64,000 nucleotides of DNA. Origin: Antedon bifida. Its lineage: Eukaryota > Echinodermata > Crinoidea > Comatulida > Antedonidae. Each line of letters begins with the position of its first letter. The first letter of the stretch is position 1. The notes beneath the pieces were generated by a model that was given only the letters and a program-made list of their open reading frames with translations, did not search any database and was not told where the DNA came from. The DNA lies in the NCBI GenBank assembly GCA_963402885.1, contig OY727093.1:10675501-10739500 (forward strand), in the 5' to 3' direction. A program made the position numbers and the translations under genes. Below are positions 46,165 to 58,800 of this stretch, in pieces.

Positions 46165-46215
46165 GGTTAAGCGCACAAATACACCAAAATGCTCAAGGCG
46201 CTTACATTGTCAAAA
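46165..46215 (-). mobile_element. LINE 3' UTR fragment
   Basis: Read on the minus strand: GTAAGCGCCTTGAGCATTTTG, then GTGTATTTGTGCGCTTAACC. This matches the well-known CR1/L2-type 3' UTR pattern (TGTAAGCGCCTTGAGCA, then a second GCGCT before the tail). Only ~50 bp are recognisable. Confidence 0.5.
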
Positions 46216-47301
46216 GCATCAAATTATAAACAATATTTTTGAATATATTGTCACATATCCTATAGCAAAATAAGTTCATAATGTATTCAAATTGATTAGT
46301 ATTGTATTAGGTATGTCTATTTCCATTATGCTTCATTTGCAAGACAATTAACAATATGCTGGTTTTATCAATATTTAGCTTTAACATTCATTTAGTTAAA
46401 TTTACGTTTGTTGCCATCGGCGCCGCGGTTTCTTTTAAAAACATTATACCTTGAAACACAATAGCTCACAGTTTTATTTCTTTCTGAGTAAAAAAAAATA
46501 ATAGAAAACAATTAACTTGTTGTGACAGTTAATTTATGTAGTCGTGTGTCTGTCGCATTCAGAAACTCGTAAAGTGTAAGATATGAACAAACTTACAGAA
46601 AATTAATTATGGATAGAAAAAATATCCGTGGTATACCATAAATTATATCATACTATAAATTAATATTAATGAATGTTTTTGTTATGGAAAGTTTGGAGAG
46701 GTTGATCAAAAAGGTTCGAGTCTCTCAGTCTGAGTATAGGGATTGGCCGCCTCTTCTTTGAGTTCAACGTCCAAAAAATTCTACTGATGGAACTTAAAAT
46801 TGTTTTGCTACCAAATCTCGTTCAGTTATAAACTACTGGATAATAGTCCGTTAGCCTCAATTAATATATTTCTCGTAAGACTTTAGCCTTGGATTCGCTA
46901 TTCGACAAGTTTATTAATCAGTGGATACTTTTATGCGACTTTCAACCTTGGTTGTTATTAAAATTATGAAGATTTCTCCTATTTATAACTCACTTCTAAT
47001 TATCAGATTTCATTAATTATATGGGATGTGTTTTACTACAAAAGAGCAATAATCAAACCTATTCATCTTTCCCCGTAAGGAGTTTTTCATTCATTAATGG
47101 ATGCAAAATAGATATGATGGTGGTATTCGTCTCAATCTAATATGAATAGTCCAATTAAGTTCCTTGTTTTTATTTGAATAAGTTCTGAACCCCTCCGTTG
47201 GATAACAACTTTTAAAGGACAATCCTATAAAGAGGACACTTACACGTGAAATGAACTAATGAAATGTTTTAACATTACGGCCATTAGCGGACACCGCTAT
47301 T
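46216..47301. other. Intergenic, no gene seen
   Basis: AT-rich unique sequence. A GGTTCGAGTCTC word near 46709 resembles a tRNA B box, but no A box lies at a suitable distance, so no tRNA or SINE is called. Confidence 0.45.
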
Positions 47302-47495
47302 AAAGCTTGGTTCCCACTAGCGACGCAACGTAACGCAACCTACGCAACGTAATAAAATGCCCTTTCAATAATTGTGTTTTCCCCCGCCTGCGTGAAATCA
47401 AACCTGCGATGTTTGCAGCACTGTTGCGTCGTCGGTTCCCACTTTGCGTCAATACGTCTTTGCGTTACTTGCGTCGCTAGTGGGAACCAAGCTTA
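47302..47495. mobile_element. MITE family B, long variant
   Basis: A 194-bp element with long terminal inverted repeats: AAGCTTGGTTCCCACTAGCG and CGCTAGTGGGAACCAAGCTT are perfect over 20 bp, continuing with ACGCAACGTAACGCAA against TTGCGTTACTTGCGT. The interior differs from other B copies: it lacks the GACCAATGACAAGCGA core and contains another TGTTGCGTCGTCGGTTCCCAC block. It therefore looks like a related subfamily sharing the ends. The perfect ends imply relative youth. Confidence 0.88.
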
Positions 47496-47968
47496 AGGGT
47501 GACTTTGTTGGGTCCTGAATGTGTCCTTGTAAGTTCTATGCAGATTATATACGGTGTCATCTCTCGTTTTCACACATGTCTACAAAAAACTTTGTATCTC
47601 ACAAATTGCCTATGATACTGCAGGATATAAATTGAAGGTACTATACCGAGAATCGGTTTGAATTCAGTTTTTCTGCCGGCTAATGGAATATAAATCCAAT
47701 TTGTGTCTTCGAATTTAATTACGGTTAACACGATTAATTGTAATTAGGAGCTAAATAGGGCATTATCAGTGTTGGGTTAATTTGACGTAGTCTGATTAGA
47801 CTAATGTGTAGCCTTAGCCCGAATCTAGGGTTTTTTTCATTACAAAAACGATATAAATGTCAACAACGCCCATGCTACAGTCGATTCCCAACAGAATATT
47901 TGTGATGCATTTATTATTATTCAATGACTTTATTTCTACAACATGCGAGGCATAAGACGAATCTTATT
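47496..47968. other. Intergenic, no gene seen
   Basis: AT-rich unique sequence; nothing supported. Confidence 0.5.
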
Positions 47969-48131
47969 CAGTGGCGTAACGCAGAGGCCCGAGGCCCCTG
48001 GCTTAGGAACCCCAAGTGGTCCTCCAACGCAGGAGGCCTGGTGTTTTTTTACTCTGGACACCGCTTAGGGGCTCCATAAGATCCGGACCCATGGATTTAG
48101 CCAGTGAGCGCTCATAGCCGTTACGCCACTG
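47969..48131 (-). mobile_element. hAT-like MITE family D, copy 2
   Basis: A 163-bp element with perfect 13-bp ends CAGTGGCGTAACG (47969-47981) and CGTTACGCCACTG (48119-48131). Inverted relative to copy 1 at 8737: GAGGCCCGAGGCCCCTGG lies at the left and CAGTGAGCGCTCATAGCCG at the right. The flanks atcttatt and accctatc agree at 5 of 8 positions, a weak target duplication. Non-coding. Confidence 0.85.
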
Positions 48132-48507
48132 ACCCTATCCCACCGACCGATTTGTGAATTGTCTCAGTGCCTATAATGGGTGGCAAACATTATTACAAGT
48201 TATTTCGCTTTATTTGGGGTCTCCTAGAGAATGTACTGTTTATTCTATATAATTGCATGCATAAATAACATTCTACATGACTAACTAAAAAATATTTTAT
48301 AGCTTGCTTAACATTTTTAAAGACACGTTATACACACAACAGCTGCAGTATGATAAAATAAAATATGAGAATTTTATGTTATACAAATTGGTTTATTTTT
48401 TTTCAGCACGAATGATGTACGGAATATACAGAATGATAAATCAGTAACTCCGTACTGCTTTCTTCCTATTGGGGTCAATGGCAAGTCCTATCTTTTGCAA
48501 AATAGTG

Positions 48508-48768
48508 GTAGTTTATTCAAGTGCGTTTTACTCACGTACGGCCACCGGACGCATGTATGTTTTTTCCTAGAAAGACGAGGAAGACAATTACTATTACAGT
48601 ATTACATTTATTATTAATTGGCCGATAAAACGATTGCCACTATTAGCGTGTAGTTTATTCTAGTACGGCCGCCGGACGCAAGTATGTTTTTCCTAGAAAG
48701 ACAATTACTATTACAGTATTACCTGTATTATTAATTGGCCGATAAAACGATTGCCACTATAGCGTGTA
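48508..48768. repeat. Tandem duplication, ~142/119-bp units
   Basis: Two units start with GTAGTTTATTC at 48508 and 48650, and each carries GTACGGCC(A/G)CCGGACGCA, TTTTTCCTAGAAAGAC, AATTACTATTACAGTATTAC and TTGGCCGATAAAACGATTGC. The second has lost ~20 bp. Strong identity implies recent origin. Confidence 0.9.
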
Positions 48769-51700
48769 TGAGTAACAATGAATGACAATCATGTGTTTTG
48801 CTTTTTCATGTGCTTGTGTATCGGAACAGTCTTGTATATACTGATGTCACACAGTACAGTGTGTGCTTTGCATGTCGTTTGAATGCAATTTTTTTTTTGG
48901 CAAAAAATACTGCCTCTGGAATAACAATTTTAAAGCTTATAGTTATCAATTGGAGGACGTAACGAAGAAATTCCTCAGGCTAAGCAACACGAAGAGTGTT
49001 TCCTTAATATTTCTGACAACGGGTATTAAGCGTTTTCTTTGATTCTACGCAGAAAATAACTGAAAAATACTATTAAAGAATGAGCCAAATACAATTATTA
49101 TTAACGTTACTAGCAACTAAGGGCCTGACATTTATAAATAATTTTAGAGTGAGGTCAAAGTTCCAAACTTAATGGCTTTACTGAATTCAATACTACGACC
49201 ATAAAAAAATTGTTAAAATAATACATAAAATAAGTAATACGCAACAGACTTGACAATGATATTATATACGAGTGAAAACTAGCTCGAACTTTACACACAT
49301 ATGTTGCATGTTGTATCGTGTACGCTAATGCAATGCGATTATATATTTTCTTTAAAGGTTAAACATGTAAAAATGCAACGCGGATGATAGTGTTAAAAGA
49401 ATTATGAACAAAAACACACAGCAGAAAAATAAATCTTGAGACAAGTTTGTTGGAAAAAGTTGACAGTTATAATTCGCTGAAACGACATGAAAACCTCGTG
49501 TTTATGGAAAACAACTATATTAGTAGGCAGAACCATTAACTCACTGAAAATATCTTAGAAATGTGTATACTAGGACAAAAACACGTTGGTAACACTAAAT
49601 GTGTAAGGTTTACATGCGCTGGATGGGCTATGGAACGTCAACAGGACCTTAATGCTAATAACATCACATCATAAACTTAGAAGTGTTAATATTAGCCCAT
49701 AACTAGGTCAATTATCACAGCTGGAAATGTTTGGGACGCTTGTTAGCACATTATTACACAATGCATAAAACAAGTGTAATATTGGCACGACGCGGAGGGA
49801 GTTCATCGTTCCTCAATTAATCGTGTTGATATATAGGCTACAACAGTCAAATAAAAGATGAGACCTACATACGTATAATCACAACTATCTCATCATGATA
49901 CATTTTAAACAAAAAATTACTTTTATTAATTGTTACTAATGGCAATTACTTATGGTTTATGTTTGTTATCGTAAGAAGTCAATTGCTTAATTATGATTTT
50001 ACTTTGGTGAATAATAATATCTTCTGTATCGTATCTTTGTCTTAGTTCGAAACTTTCATCAGCTAATTTAAATATAATATTAGCCTTTCCAATACATAAA
50101 CGATTTGTTTTATAAAGAAATATAATAAATAAGAATTACTTAATTAATTTTAAAATACTGTGCTTCGATATTTTCCAGGAGGGATATGAAACAGAAAACC
50201 AGCAAAATATACAGCGAAAAAGCCGAAAAGTATAAATCTAAAAGCAATGAATACACTGTGTGCACGCCATCGTGTCAAGATTGAATATTCGACATTAATT
50301 ATTTCTTTATATGAATACAATTACAATAAATTCAGTTAAATTAGAATAGGTATCTTTGTTCTTGGCTGCATAATTACAGAAGGAACATGAATCATGAAGC
50401 TACTACCGTTTAATATCACAGCAATGGACTAGAATAATGTAATTGCGAATTATCCAAAATCAAAAACCTTCTAAGATTGCGTGATAATTGGAGAGATCTT
50501 GCAGGAACTTCGGTTTTCACGACGCGCCATTCTAACTCGCAGCAGTTTCATGAAAAGTCATTCTGTTTCTCCGGATTTGTTTCTTACAAACACATCTATT
50601 ATACACACCTTATAGGAATAATATTTATGAAAGAAAAAACAACGGTTATAAGAGTCCGAATCATTAACATACAAAACACATAACTGTGTTACGATTGAGT
50701 AGATCACTAATTGCTCTACGGCAACACCTTAAGATGTGTGCCCTGCTTTAAACATCTCAAGAGTAATTCATACAACAGTAATTTAGCTTAAAGTCTTTTC
50801 TGGTGCAGTGAAGGTACGTCAAAATGTCGACGACTTAAGCCATTGGCAGAACCTCTTCATTTTCACCAAAACGATTGTGAGATAATTAAGGGAAAACGCA
50901 GCCACTTAAGGAGCTGATATGATTTAGTATCACGTCCGTTCTGACGCATCAGTGCTCTTACAGTAGCTCCATCGAAACGTTATGTAATGTTCACAATTGC
51001 CTAAGAATACGACATATTGCAGAGTAAGTTTCTCATTCATTTGTGTTCATTTATTAACCGGTTCTTTAATCATAAATATTTTACAATAATCTTCAGAATT
51101 ATCTTCTACTGGAATACACCAGTGAGTGGTACGTTATGGTTTTAATAGCTCGGTCATTATAAAAATCTTTACAATAAATGATCTTTCAATATTTTTTTTT
51201 CAAATCATCGATATCTCAACCATTCGCAATTCTTGTTATTTAAAATAACAATATTGTTGTTACTATGAAACAATGCCTATTAATAGTAGGCCTATATTGT
51301 TTAATGTATATTTTTAAAAAAGTATTGCCTTGTCCCTTTTGGATAGAACAAAAAGCAGTTGGTCACATGAATATACATCGCATATGTGCATGATACAGAG
51401 TTGTATGGCACGCCAGGACGGACATAACTATGTCAAGTTGACATCGCTCGTGTTATGTTAACATCGCTCGCTATCCGAAAATAGTAGGGTGTGCTGAGCA
51501 TTCCTTTTGGAGAACAGTCCAGAGGTCATCCAATATAAAATAAGAAGAAATATCTTTAGAAATGTTACATGTATGTTCTTTCTTCAAATCTTTGAAAATG
51601 TATCATTTTTACATCAATTTTGGGTGAAACCAAACTAGAAATAAACAACATTATTACCAAGCAGCAAATGACGTATAAATATAATAAATAGGCCAATTAT

Positions 51701-52774
51701 GGACTAAACTAAGATGTCAAAACAAGCTTAGGACATGTAATGAGGAGTTTAACATCTTCTACTCCATAAAACACTAATCACTTGCTAAACCACCCATAAA
51801 TCTCTGTCATCTCTGAAAGTAATAAAGCCTTTTGTTCTCAATAAATTGCAAATCAAAGAATTTCGCGGCCTTTAATATTCGCGATGGAATACGTGTTGCC
51901 CTAATTTTAAAGTATTAATTTGTAAAGGGATTTCTGTTCTGTAATTAGTTTATATTTCTGTTTATTTAATGCCATGCTAATTGACCTGAATATGCCAACT
52001 GGATTTATATATTTGTCACTAACTTGCTAGTCTTACATTGTAATTAGCTTAATGGCTCGTCTTGGCTGCTTATTCTAAGATTATGAGTTCAGTTTTGGTT
52101 TATTTCAACAATCTTTTGATAAATAAGTGATATTTTAGGACGTGTGTAACATGATTCAGTGTCTAAGAAGGTAACAATTCAACAAATTAATCTAACCTAT
52201 TTACAGTACAGTACTAACGTATAAAGTAGTGACGGTTCAGTTTTATGTCATCAGCTGCTGAGAGCTAAGTTTCTAAAGAAGAGGTATTGTAGTCCAGTGT
52301 CAAATCATGTGGACCCAACAAAGTTAATATGGAGAAAGCTTCAATTTAATGAAAATGTCCCAAAAATGAATCAAGGCACACCTTTGTAGTATACATGGGG
52401 CTTCTTTAAAACTGTTGAATTCAACTTATTTGTCATCTACAAAACACCAGCCTGGTACTCTCTAGCGTGTATACTCGAATTAAATTACTGCTACAAAACA
52501 ATTTACATTAATAATAAATAAAAATATTTCTTAATTGTTTTCTATCTGTGAGAAGGCACATAATAATTCAATAAACTTTCGTACATGAATCTGGAATACC
52601 AAAATAAGCAGAATAGATCAAATTGTTTTGCTATTAAATGAGAATGCATTGTACTCTTCTAATTAAATTTATAGTCTTCGGCTGAATTTCATGTAAACAT
52701 GTAATAAATACAATAGATGCCGTCACTACGCTGTCATGTAAAGATAATGTAATAAACATACAATAAAATTGTAT
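48769..52774. other. Intergenic, no gene seen
   Basis: About 4 kb of AT-rich unique DNA. The 68-codon frame at 50477-50683 is unrecognised. A short doubled word (TTGACATCGCTCG and TTAACATCGCTCG) lies near 51439-51470. No RNA gene or repeat family was detected. Confidence 0.5.
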
Positions 52775-52965
52775 TTATATTACATTCAATTACAAATTTG
52801 ATATAGCGCTCTTAGAATAAAACCATTATCAAAAGCGCTGTACATCGAAATTATGTTCCATAAACTGGTTGGAAAAGAAACGTTTTTAGTTTACGCTTAA
52901 AGCTATCAAAGTAGTTAGGTGATGTCATAGAGCGTTACAGTATCCTTTCTATGCGTAGTATAGTA
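52775..52965 (-). mobile_element. LINE 3' end (CR1/L2-like)
   Basis: On the minus strand 52919-52851 encodes PNYFDSFKRKLKTFLF then QPVYGT and a stop, the classical C-terminus of a non-LTR reverse transcriptase. A WN-L-like codon block just upstream (aacgctcta) lies in another frame, so one small frameshift separates them. The 3' UTR contains TGTACAGCGCTTTTGATAATG and AGAGCGCTATATCAAATTTG, ending in a short AATTGAATGTAATATAAAT tail. It is related to, but not the same copy as, the fragment at 21405-21545. Confidence 0.78.
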
Positions 52966-53206
52966 AAGTATAAATAAATAATTGAACGTTGTTTTGGGGG
53001 GATTTTTTGGGGTGGGCGGATTTCAGGGGATTGGCACATTATTACACACTTGTCACACATAAAAGAGTGTCATATCCGGGCTATAGGCTGGTATGCAAAA
53101 TATAATGAATACGTATTGACAAAACAATCATCATAATAAAACAACTTCACTTACTCAGATTCATTTTCTTCATCTGTCGAAACACCGCTGCTGGACGAAT
53201 GCAAAA
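52966..53206. other. G-rich patch, possible G-quadruplex
   Basis: GGGGGG, GGGG, GGG and GGGG runs at about 52996-53030 with loops of 7, 1 and 9 bases fit a relaxed G4 pattern. The rest is ordinary AT-rich DNA. Confidence 0.5.
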
Positions 53207-54814
53207 TTGATGGATGCTGATTTACTTTTAAGGTGTTTACGTCTGAGAAGAGAACAAAATAATTGTTTTAATCGTTTTAATCATTCACTAAATAATACAT
53301 ACTTCATCCAAAAAAAGTACACCCATGAGGAGAAATCAATAGTACGTATATTAGGTAGTAAGAAACCAGCTTTAAGTAAGCACTTGCCTAAAGACATTGA
53401 TGTAATCTTTAGGTTTGTGATATTAATTAATATTAATGCTACAAAGAAATGTGCTGATAGTGAAATATTACTATTATCTCAATAGTTGACAAGATCTAAA
53501 ACATTAACAAATCAATAAAATATCTAACATTTGATTTCAGAGACTGAAGATGTATTCTATTTCACTATACCGTAGGTAGATATAGCAACTTTCAACAACG
53601 ATCAATAAAGATCAAAGCAGCGAGAAAAGTACACTAAAATCACGTGTAATCTCAATAAATATTGTCTTTGATTAAACTATCATTATCTATTGTATCTATA
53701 CAATTTCACAGATCACAGGCTATCCCTGATACCATACAACATGATTGCGTCTTATCTGTGTTTCTTTTCGTTATGTATGATATGGAAATAAATCAAATAG
53801 CCAATTTCCGTAACTCATCACATCACATGTTATGCGTGTATGACAGGCCTAACCGTACGTGATACACATGCGCCACATGTGATACACATGTGTTCTTGTA
53901 TTACGGAATTTTCCACGATACTCACAGAAATATTGTCATACGTGAAGAAAACTTCAAGACAACCAGAAATACTTGGATAAATCCATGTCATCGAAGCTTC
54001 ATAGCGTTAACGAACACCAAAAGATATCATATAACATTTTTATTTTTTAAACAGGACAGGACGCAACAAAAAATACACTTAATATAGTGTCCCCTGAATA
54101 GACAGTAGATTTAGTGTTAAACCATACTTTTCTTTCGTTGGGATTCTTTACTAGGGGTTTAAAAGGAGGGGTTCTGCTGTACGTAAATAAGTTTAGTAAG
54201 TAAGTTAGTTAATTCTGAACGATAGAAACGCACGGTTTAAAACAATATGTTCGAACGAAACAATGTCGCGGATAAAAGGTGAATTAAAGGTTCGCGCTGT
54301 CTGTTCGAAATTGTACTATACACGATTTTAAAATCAATAATTATAGATATAAAAGAATTCCCCACTGTCCTTTCCAAACAGCATTAGAAGACGAGTACTT
54401 TAAACAAAGTAACATGTCCTATATTTTTCATCTCGCCTATCGGCAAAAATTTATTTTTTAGAAAAAATGAATTACGACCGTTAATTACCATTGCTAGTAT
54501 TTTACTTGTTTAATATAGGTTGAATAGATCATCTAACCGAATTTAAATTTTTCTCAAAATTGATTTGAAATCCATTCGATAAATCATCGACAGAACCTAA
54601 CTCAACTACATTTCAATGTAGTCATCGTGTTTAATTGGTTGCCATGGTAATATGTTTTTAACTAGGTTAATAGATGGATTCTGTTATTTTTAAACTTGTT
54701 TTATTTTGACAATTAAATTAATGAACACATTACGATCATGCTTACCATGGTAATCATCCTCATCATTATTATAAATATCATCACCGATAAATGAGTCATG
54801 TCACCATCGTCGAT
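53207..54814. other. Intergenic; unrecognised small frames
   Basis: A 92-codon frame at 53207-53485 begins with two ATG codons but shows no domain, and its composition (N, L, I, K) fits random AT-rich DNA. A possible small TA-flanked inverted pair (CAGTAGATTTAG at 54102 and GGGGTTCTGCTG ending at 54179) is described under rejected items. Nothing else is supported. Confidence 0.4.
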
Positions 54815-54892
54815 GCCTTTCGATTCGAAGACCGACGACCAACCTAGGTCAGGTCAATTTTGGTCGTCGGCGGTCGTTTCAAATCGAAAGCT
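54815..54892. repeat. Imperfect hairpin, GC-rich arms
   Basis: CCTTTCGATTCGAAGACCGACGACC (54816-54840) is inverted with a few indels at 54861-54891 (GGTCGTCGGCGGTCGTTTC then AAATCGAAAGC). The loop, CCTAGGTCAGGTC, contains a direct AGGTCAGGTCA, a nuclear-receptor-type half-site pair. It is a single copy here. Confidence 0.65.
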
Positions 54893-55114
54893 CCCTATTA
54901 ACAACATCATTATTGTCTATCATTATTATCTTAATCTTAGCATCATCCGGAGTTTTACAATCACAATTATTATCATTAGCATTGCGAGTTAACAGCAATG
55001 ATACTCTATGCGCAATAGTTGCTTCAAAACAGTTTTGTTTTGTTTTTATAGATCATTTTTATATTTCAAATTATTGATTTTTTCCTGATAATTTTAAATG
55101 TTAAGTTAACATTG

Positions 55115-55190
55115 ATAGGCACGCTGTTCTTTGTAGAGCGCTTTATAAATATTCGATACTATTATTTTATTATTATTTATCACAATTTTC
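55115..55190 (+). mobile_element. LINE 3' tail fragment
   Basis: TTTGTAGAGCGCTTTATAAATA then ATACTATTATTTTATTATTATT resembles the last bases of CR1/L2-type 3' UTRs (GTAGAGCGCTTTATAAAT plus an ATT tail). No RT codons precede it. Short and tentative. Confidence 0.45.
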
Positions 55191-55705
55191 GACATCATAT
55201 AAAACTAAGCGATGGTTTATTATTATTATAAAACAGTTACCAAAGATTGTTAGTTTAGTCATGTTATCTTAAAATTAATAAGGCAAATCTAAGAAATAAA
55301 GTCATTATAAGCAATATAATATGATACAGCATTACCGTCACTTTATTGATATCGTTATTAATATATCCTACTTAAGATAATTTAATTTCATTTATCAAAA
55401 TATTGCATGCAAATTCACTCATTTGTTCTCTCAAATACGAGACGCATTAATGTCTGCAGAAACGCAAATATATTGCTTCTTGCTAATTCTTGAACAAATA
55501 TTTACATTAGGAAGAATTAATTGTTAATAAATGTTTGGTGGATCAATATATAGATTTATAAGCTTGTGTGCATTGACCTGTTAAAACGGACAAAGTATAA
55601 ATGCTTTTTGTGGGATTGTTAAAGCTAGGAAACGTGGCAATCGAACATCCAGAAATAGTGACAACTCACGCGTGCGTTCGTCACGCGGCGTAACATTTAT
55701 TGGCT
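55191..55705. other. Intergenic, no gene seen
   Basis: AT-rich sequence ending with a CpG cluster (ACGCGTGCGTTCGTCACGCGGCG, split around 55668-55691) just before MITE B copy 5. Nothing else is supported. Confidence 0.45.
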
Positions 55706-55865
55706 TACTTGGCTCCCACTAGGACGCAACGCAAGGACGTAGTCGCAACGCAGGCGAGTTGACCAACGACAAGCGACAATTCGAGTAATCCATCGCTTGT
55801 GATTGGTCAAATCACTTACGTTGCGCTTACGTCCTTGCGTTGCGTCCTAGTGGGAATCAAGCTTT
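55706..55865. mobile_element. MITE family B, copy 5 (complete)
   Basis: A 160-bp element with almost perfect ends: TACTTGGCTCCCACTAGGAC with GCAACGCAAGGACGTA on the left, and TACGTCCTTGCGTTGCGTCC with TAGTGGGAATCAAGC on the right. The core is GTTGACCAACGACAAGCGAC facing CATCGCTTGTGATTGGTCAA; the left CCAAT has become CCAAC. It is the best candidate for a family reference copy. Confidence 0.9.
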
Positions 55866-58800
55866 AGTTGTGTATCCTGCCCCGTTCACACTGAGCACGG
55901 ATTTCGGTGGTAAGTTTGCCGGATACAGATTAGTGTATTAGATTGTAATTTCACTCTTCCCTGGTGTGGACGTAAGTCCATCGGCAACAAATACTGTACA
56001 TCTGATTCCTACAACAAGACAAAGACAATAAGAAGCAACAGTAACTGATAAATTATAAAATTGTATTAATAAAGAAATTACTATGTTGCGCTTTAGTTTT
56101 TCAAACGCGGCAGTTGACTACGCAGCTTCAGAGCATGCGCAGAATCATTTCTTTACTCGACTCGATCCTAAATATCAAACTTTACCTATACTTTCATCTT
56201 ATAACATTATTGAGTTTAACCAGAATAGAAAGGCCTAAATAATGTTATGTCTATAATTAACAATATCTCTGAAAGAAAAATTCCTGTTTCTTTCTTTATA
56301 GTCATCGAACAGTTGTACAATCAGCTTCACAAAATAAATCATTATAAAAATAGGTAAAACAGTAAAGAATTACAAAGTCATCGATGTAATTTGTTATAAT
56401 GTTTTTTTTACGCTTTACTATTTAGAATAATGTTTATTCAATTGTTGAGACGCACGACGACTACAAAAGTGTGTTTAGATAGTATATAAGCTAGTTAAGG
56501 TTCAACCAAAATCAATATTAGATACGTGCGCATCTTTTACCATTATTGTAATTATGTTATTGTGTCGCAAACTTGTTAAACATGAATGTTATTTGAACAT
56601 ATTATTGATGTTGTGTAACGGAACTTTCGACAAAGCAGATTGAGAAAATGTTATATTGGTTAAATTTCAGGCAATTTAAAATTGATTAAGCCTAATATAC
56701 ATTCATGATGAACGTGTTTTTATGATTTATTGTTCAAAATAATATTGATTATGTTGCTCTGGAATGAATGTTGCCCAAACTAACCTTGAATAGAAGAATC
56801 AAGCATTTTTTCCAACTCACTATCACCATCACTATTATTAATGTATAATAGATTTATAATAAAAATCAAACGCTCACTTTATTTATTCATTTATAGCCAG
56901 AGCAACAGTGATGGACACCATTTGTTGACAGTTGTCGAGCTAGAATGTACCGATTTACAGTTATTTAAAACATGATATTTTTATTATAGCTTTTGCTATG
57001 TTTTTAAACATTATACATTACATTTAATTTGAATTTAGGTTTCATTGTATCGAAAATGAAACTAAATCGCTTGCTTATAATGAAGTGATGTATAGGCCTA
57101 CAGTGATGACTATCGGGAAACAGCAAGACCACTGAGTTTGAGTTTGGTACGTTTTAAATCGGTGTAGTAGTCAACGAAGATTGCATGTTTATTATTTAGT
57201 GTTACTACTAATGATATTATTGTCGATAATATCAATGTACGGTAAATAATGATAACAATTGTGAAGGGAGAATCGATCATTGTGAAACTTTTTATAGTGT
57301 ATAGTGGTTTTTACAGAGTTAAACGTATATAGAACAAATGATATAAAATGCCGCAAATCAACGTATAGCAAATATTTTTGGTAATGTTTCCTCTGAAGTG
57401 TCTATAAAGCAGCTAATAACAAACAAGAAATATTAAATTCACTCGAAATCTATTTTTAAATTCACAAGGCGAGGATTACTATCGAAAATATCATTAAATA
57501 AACGCCTACACGATTCCAATAATGGTAAGCAAAGATTCTTGCGTTTGCTTTGATTTCTTTATCAACAGTAACTGATGTTATTGATTTTTTTGATATATCT
57601 GCAGTATCTTTTTTTTTCAATTTCAATAATTGTTATTATTATTTCAATACAATGCTCAATTGTTACAATAGAATGTACTACTCGGTGATAATCATCTGTT
57701 CGGAACTAGACCGTCTCCGATATTAATATAATGAATTGACTAGACACTAGCTGTTTAATCAATAATTGTTATTTATCATTAGTTTAATGTTTATTTTGAT
57801 TGTAAGTATGTTGTTAGTTATTTATGTACATACATATTGTGGTTTAACATTTATTCTAGTATTATTGCTAATTATGTTATAAAATCCAGAGAGATAAAAC
57901 AAGAGAAATTAAAATATTTACAGGTAGGCCTACAGATACCAGATGAATAATTAAGTTGTCCGAGCATGGAGAAATAAGTCTAATTTCTACATGGTCCGAG
58001 TAAACTATACTTGATTGTGCATTGTTTATTTATTAGTTATATTTGCTGCAAGTTTGTGTACATTTTTTCTCATTTTCATTAAAGTCTTCTTCAAAGATTT
58101 AATATGAAATTGTATGATAAATAGGCCTACAGCATATTGATATTTGAATTTGATTATATTTTAATAGGTGTCTACTGGGAAAGGGGACAGAGAGTTGCAT
58201 TTATCATGTCAACTTAGCCTGTGGCCTTTTGTGTTTTGTTATTTTTTTTTTGGCAATAAAAAATAATAATAAAGTATGATTTATATATTTATTTTTTTGC
58301 ATTTAAAGGAATCATATATGAAACAAGTTTGCCAAGTTCTCAATTTTAGATATAAATTCTCAGATTACTTCAGATTGCCAATAACAAGTTCGTGTCTTCT
58401 TCAGAAACATTGTTATTAAATTGTTTCGTAAGAAATGTCAGATTTCTACGATTTTATGTGTACATTCTCTATTAAGACTATCCAGTAATAGTGCTAATAT
58501 TTACAGACCACTAAGACGTATCACTTTCATCCTCACTTTACCATCTATACTTCTTGTTTATTTCAAACTCACAGCACTTATAAATACTCGCAATCTCAAA
58601 CACGGTAAATCCTTTCACAGTGGTTACGCACGGAAAAAATCAATAAAATTAAGTTTAGATGCACTTGTGGAAATCTGCAATTCAATTAATGGTCATAATT
58701 GACGCAAAGTTCAAGCAGTTTAAATCTAATAGGTGACGCTTTAATAAAAGAAAGGTGACAGAAAAAATATGCAAGCTGATTGGCTGTTCGACTTATGTCA

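Noticed and set aside
46680-46740. tRNA-like B box GGTTCGAGTCTC
   Set aside because: No A box or cloverleaf could be built around it.
53207-53485. 92-codon frame starting Met-Met
   Set aside because: Asn/Ile/Lys/Leu-rich with no motif; could be chance in AT-rich DNA.
54102-54181. Possible tiny MITE with CAGTAGA and TTCTGCTG ends
   Set aside because: The right end resembles the ends of the 29991-32357 element, but the left end is poorly inverted and is not flanked by TA.
58421-58702. 93-codon frame with a hydrophobic stretch
   Set aside because: No recognisable domain and no supporting splice or promoter signals; composition fits AT-rich random sequence.
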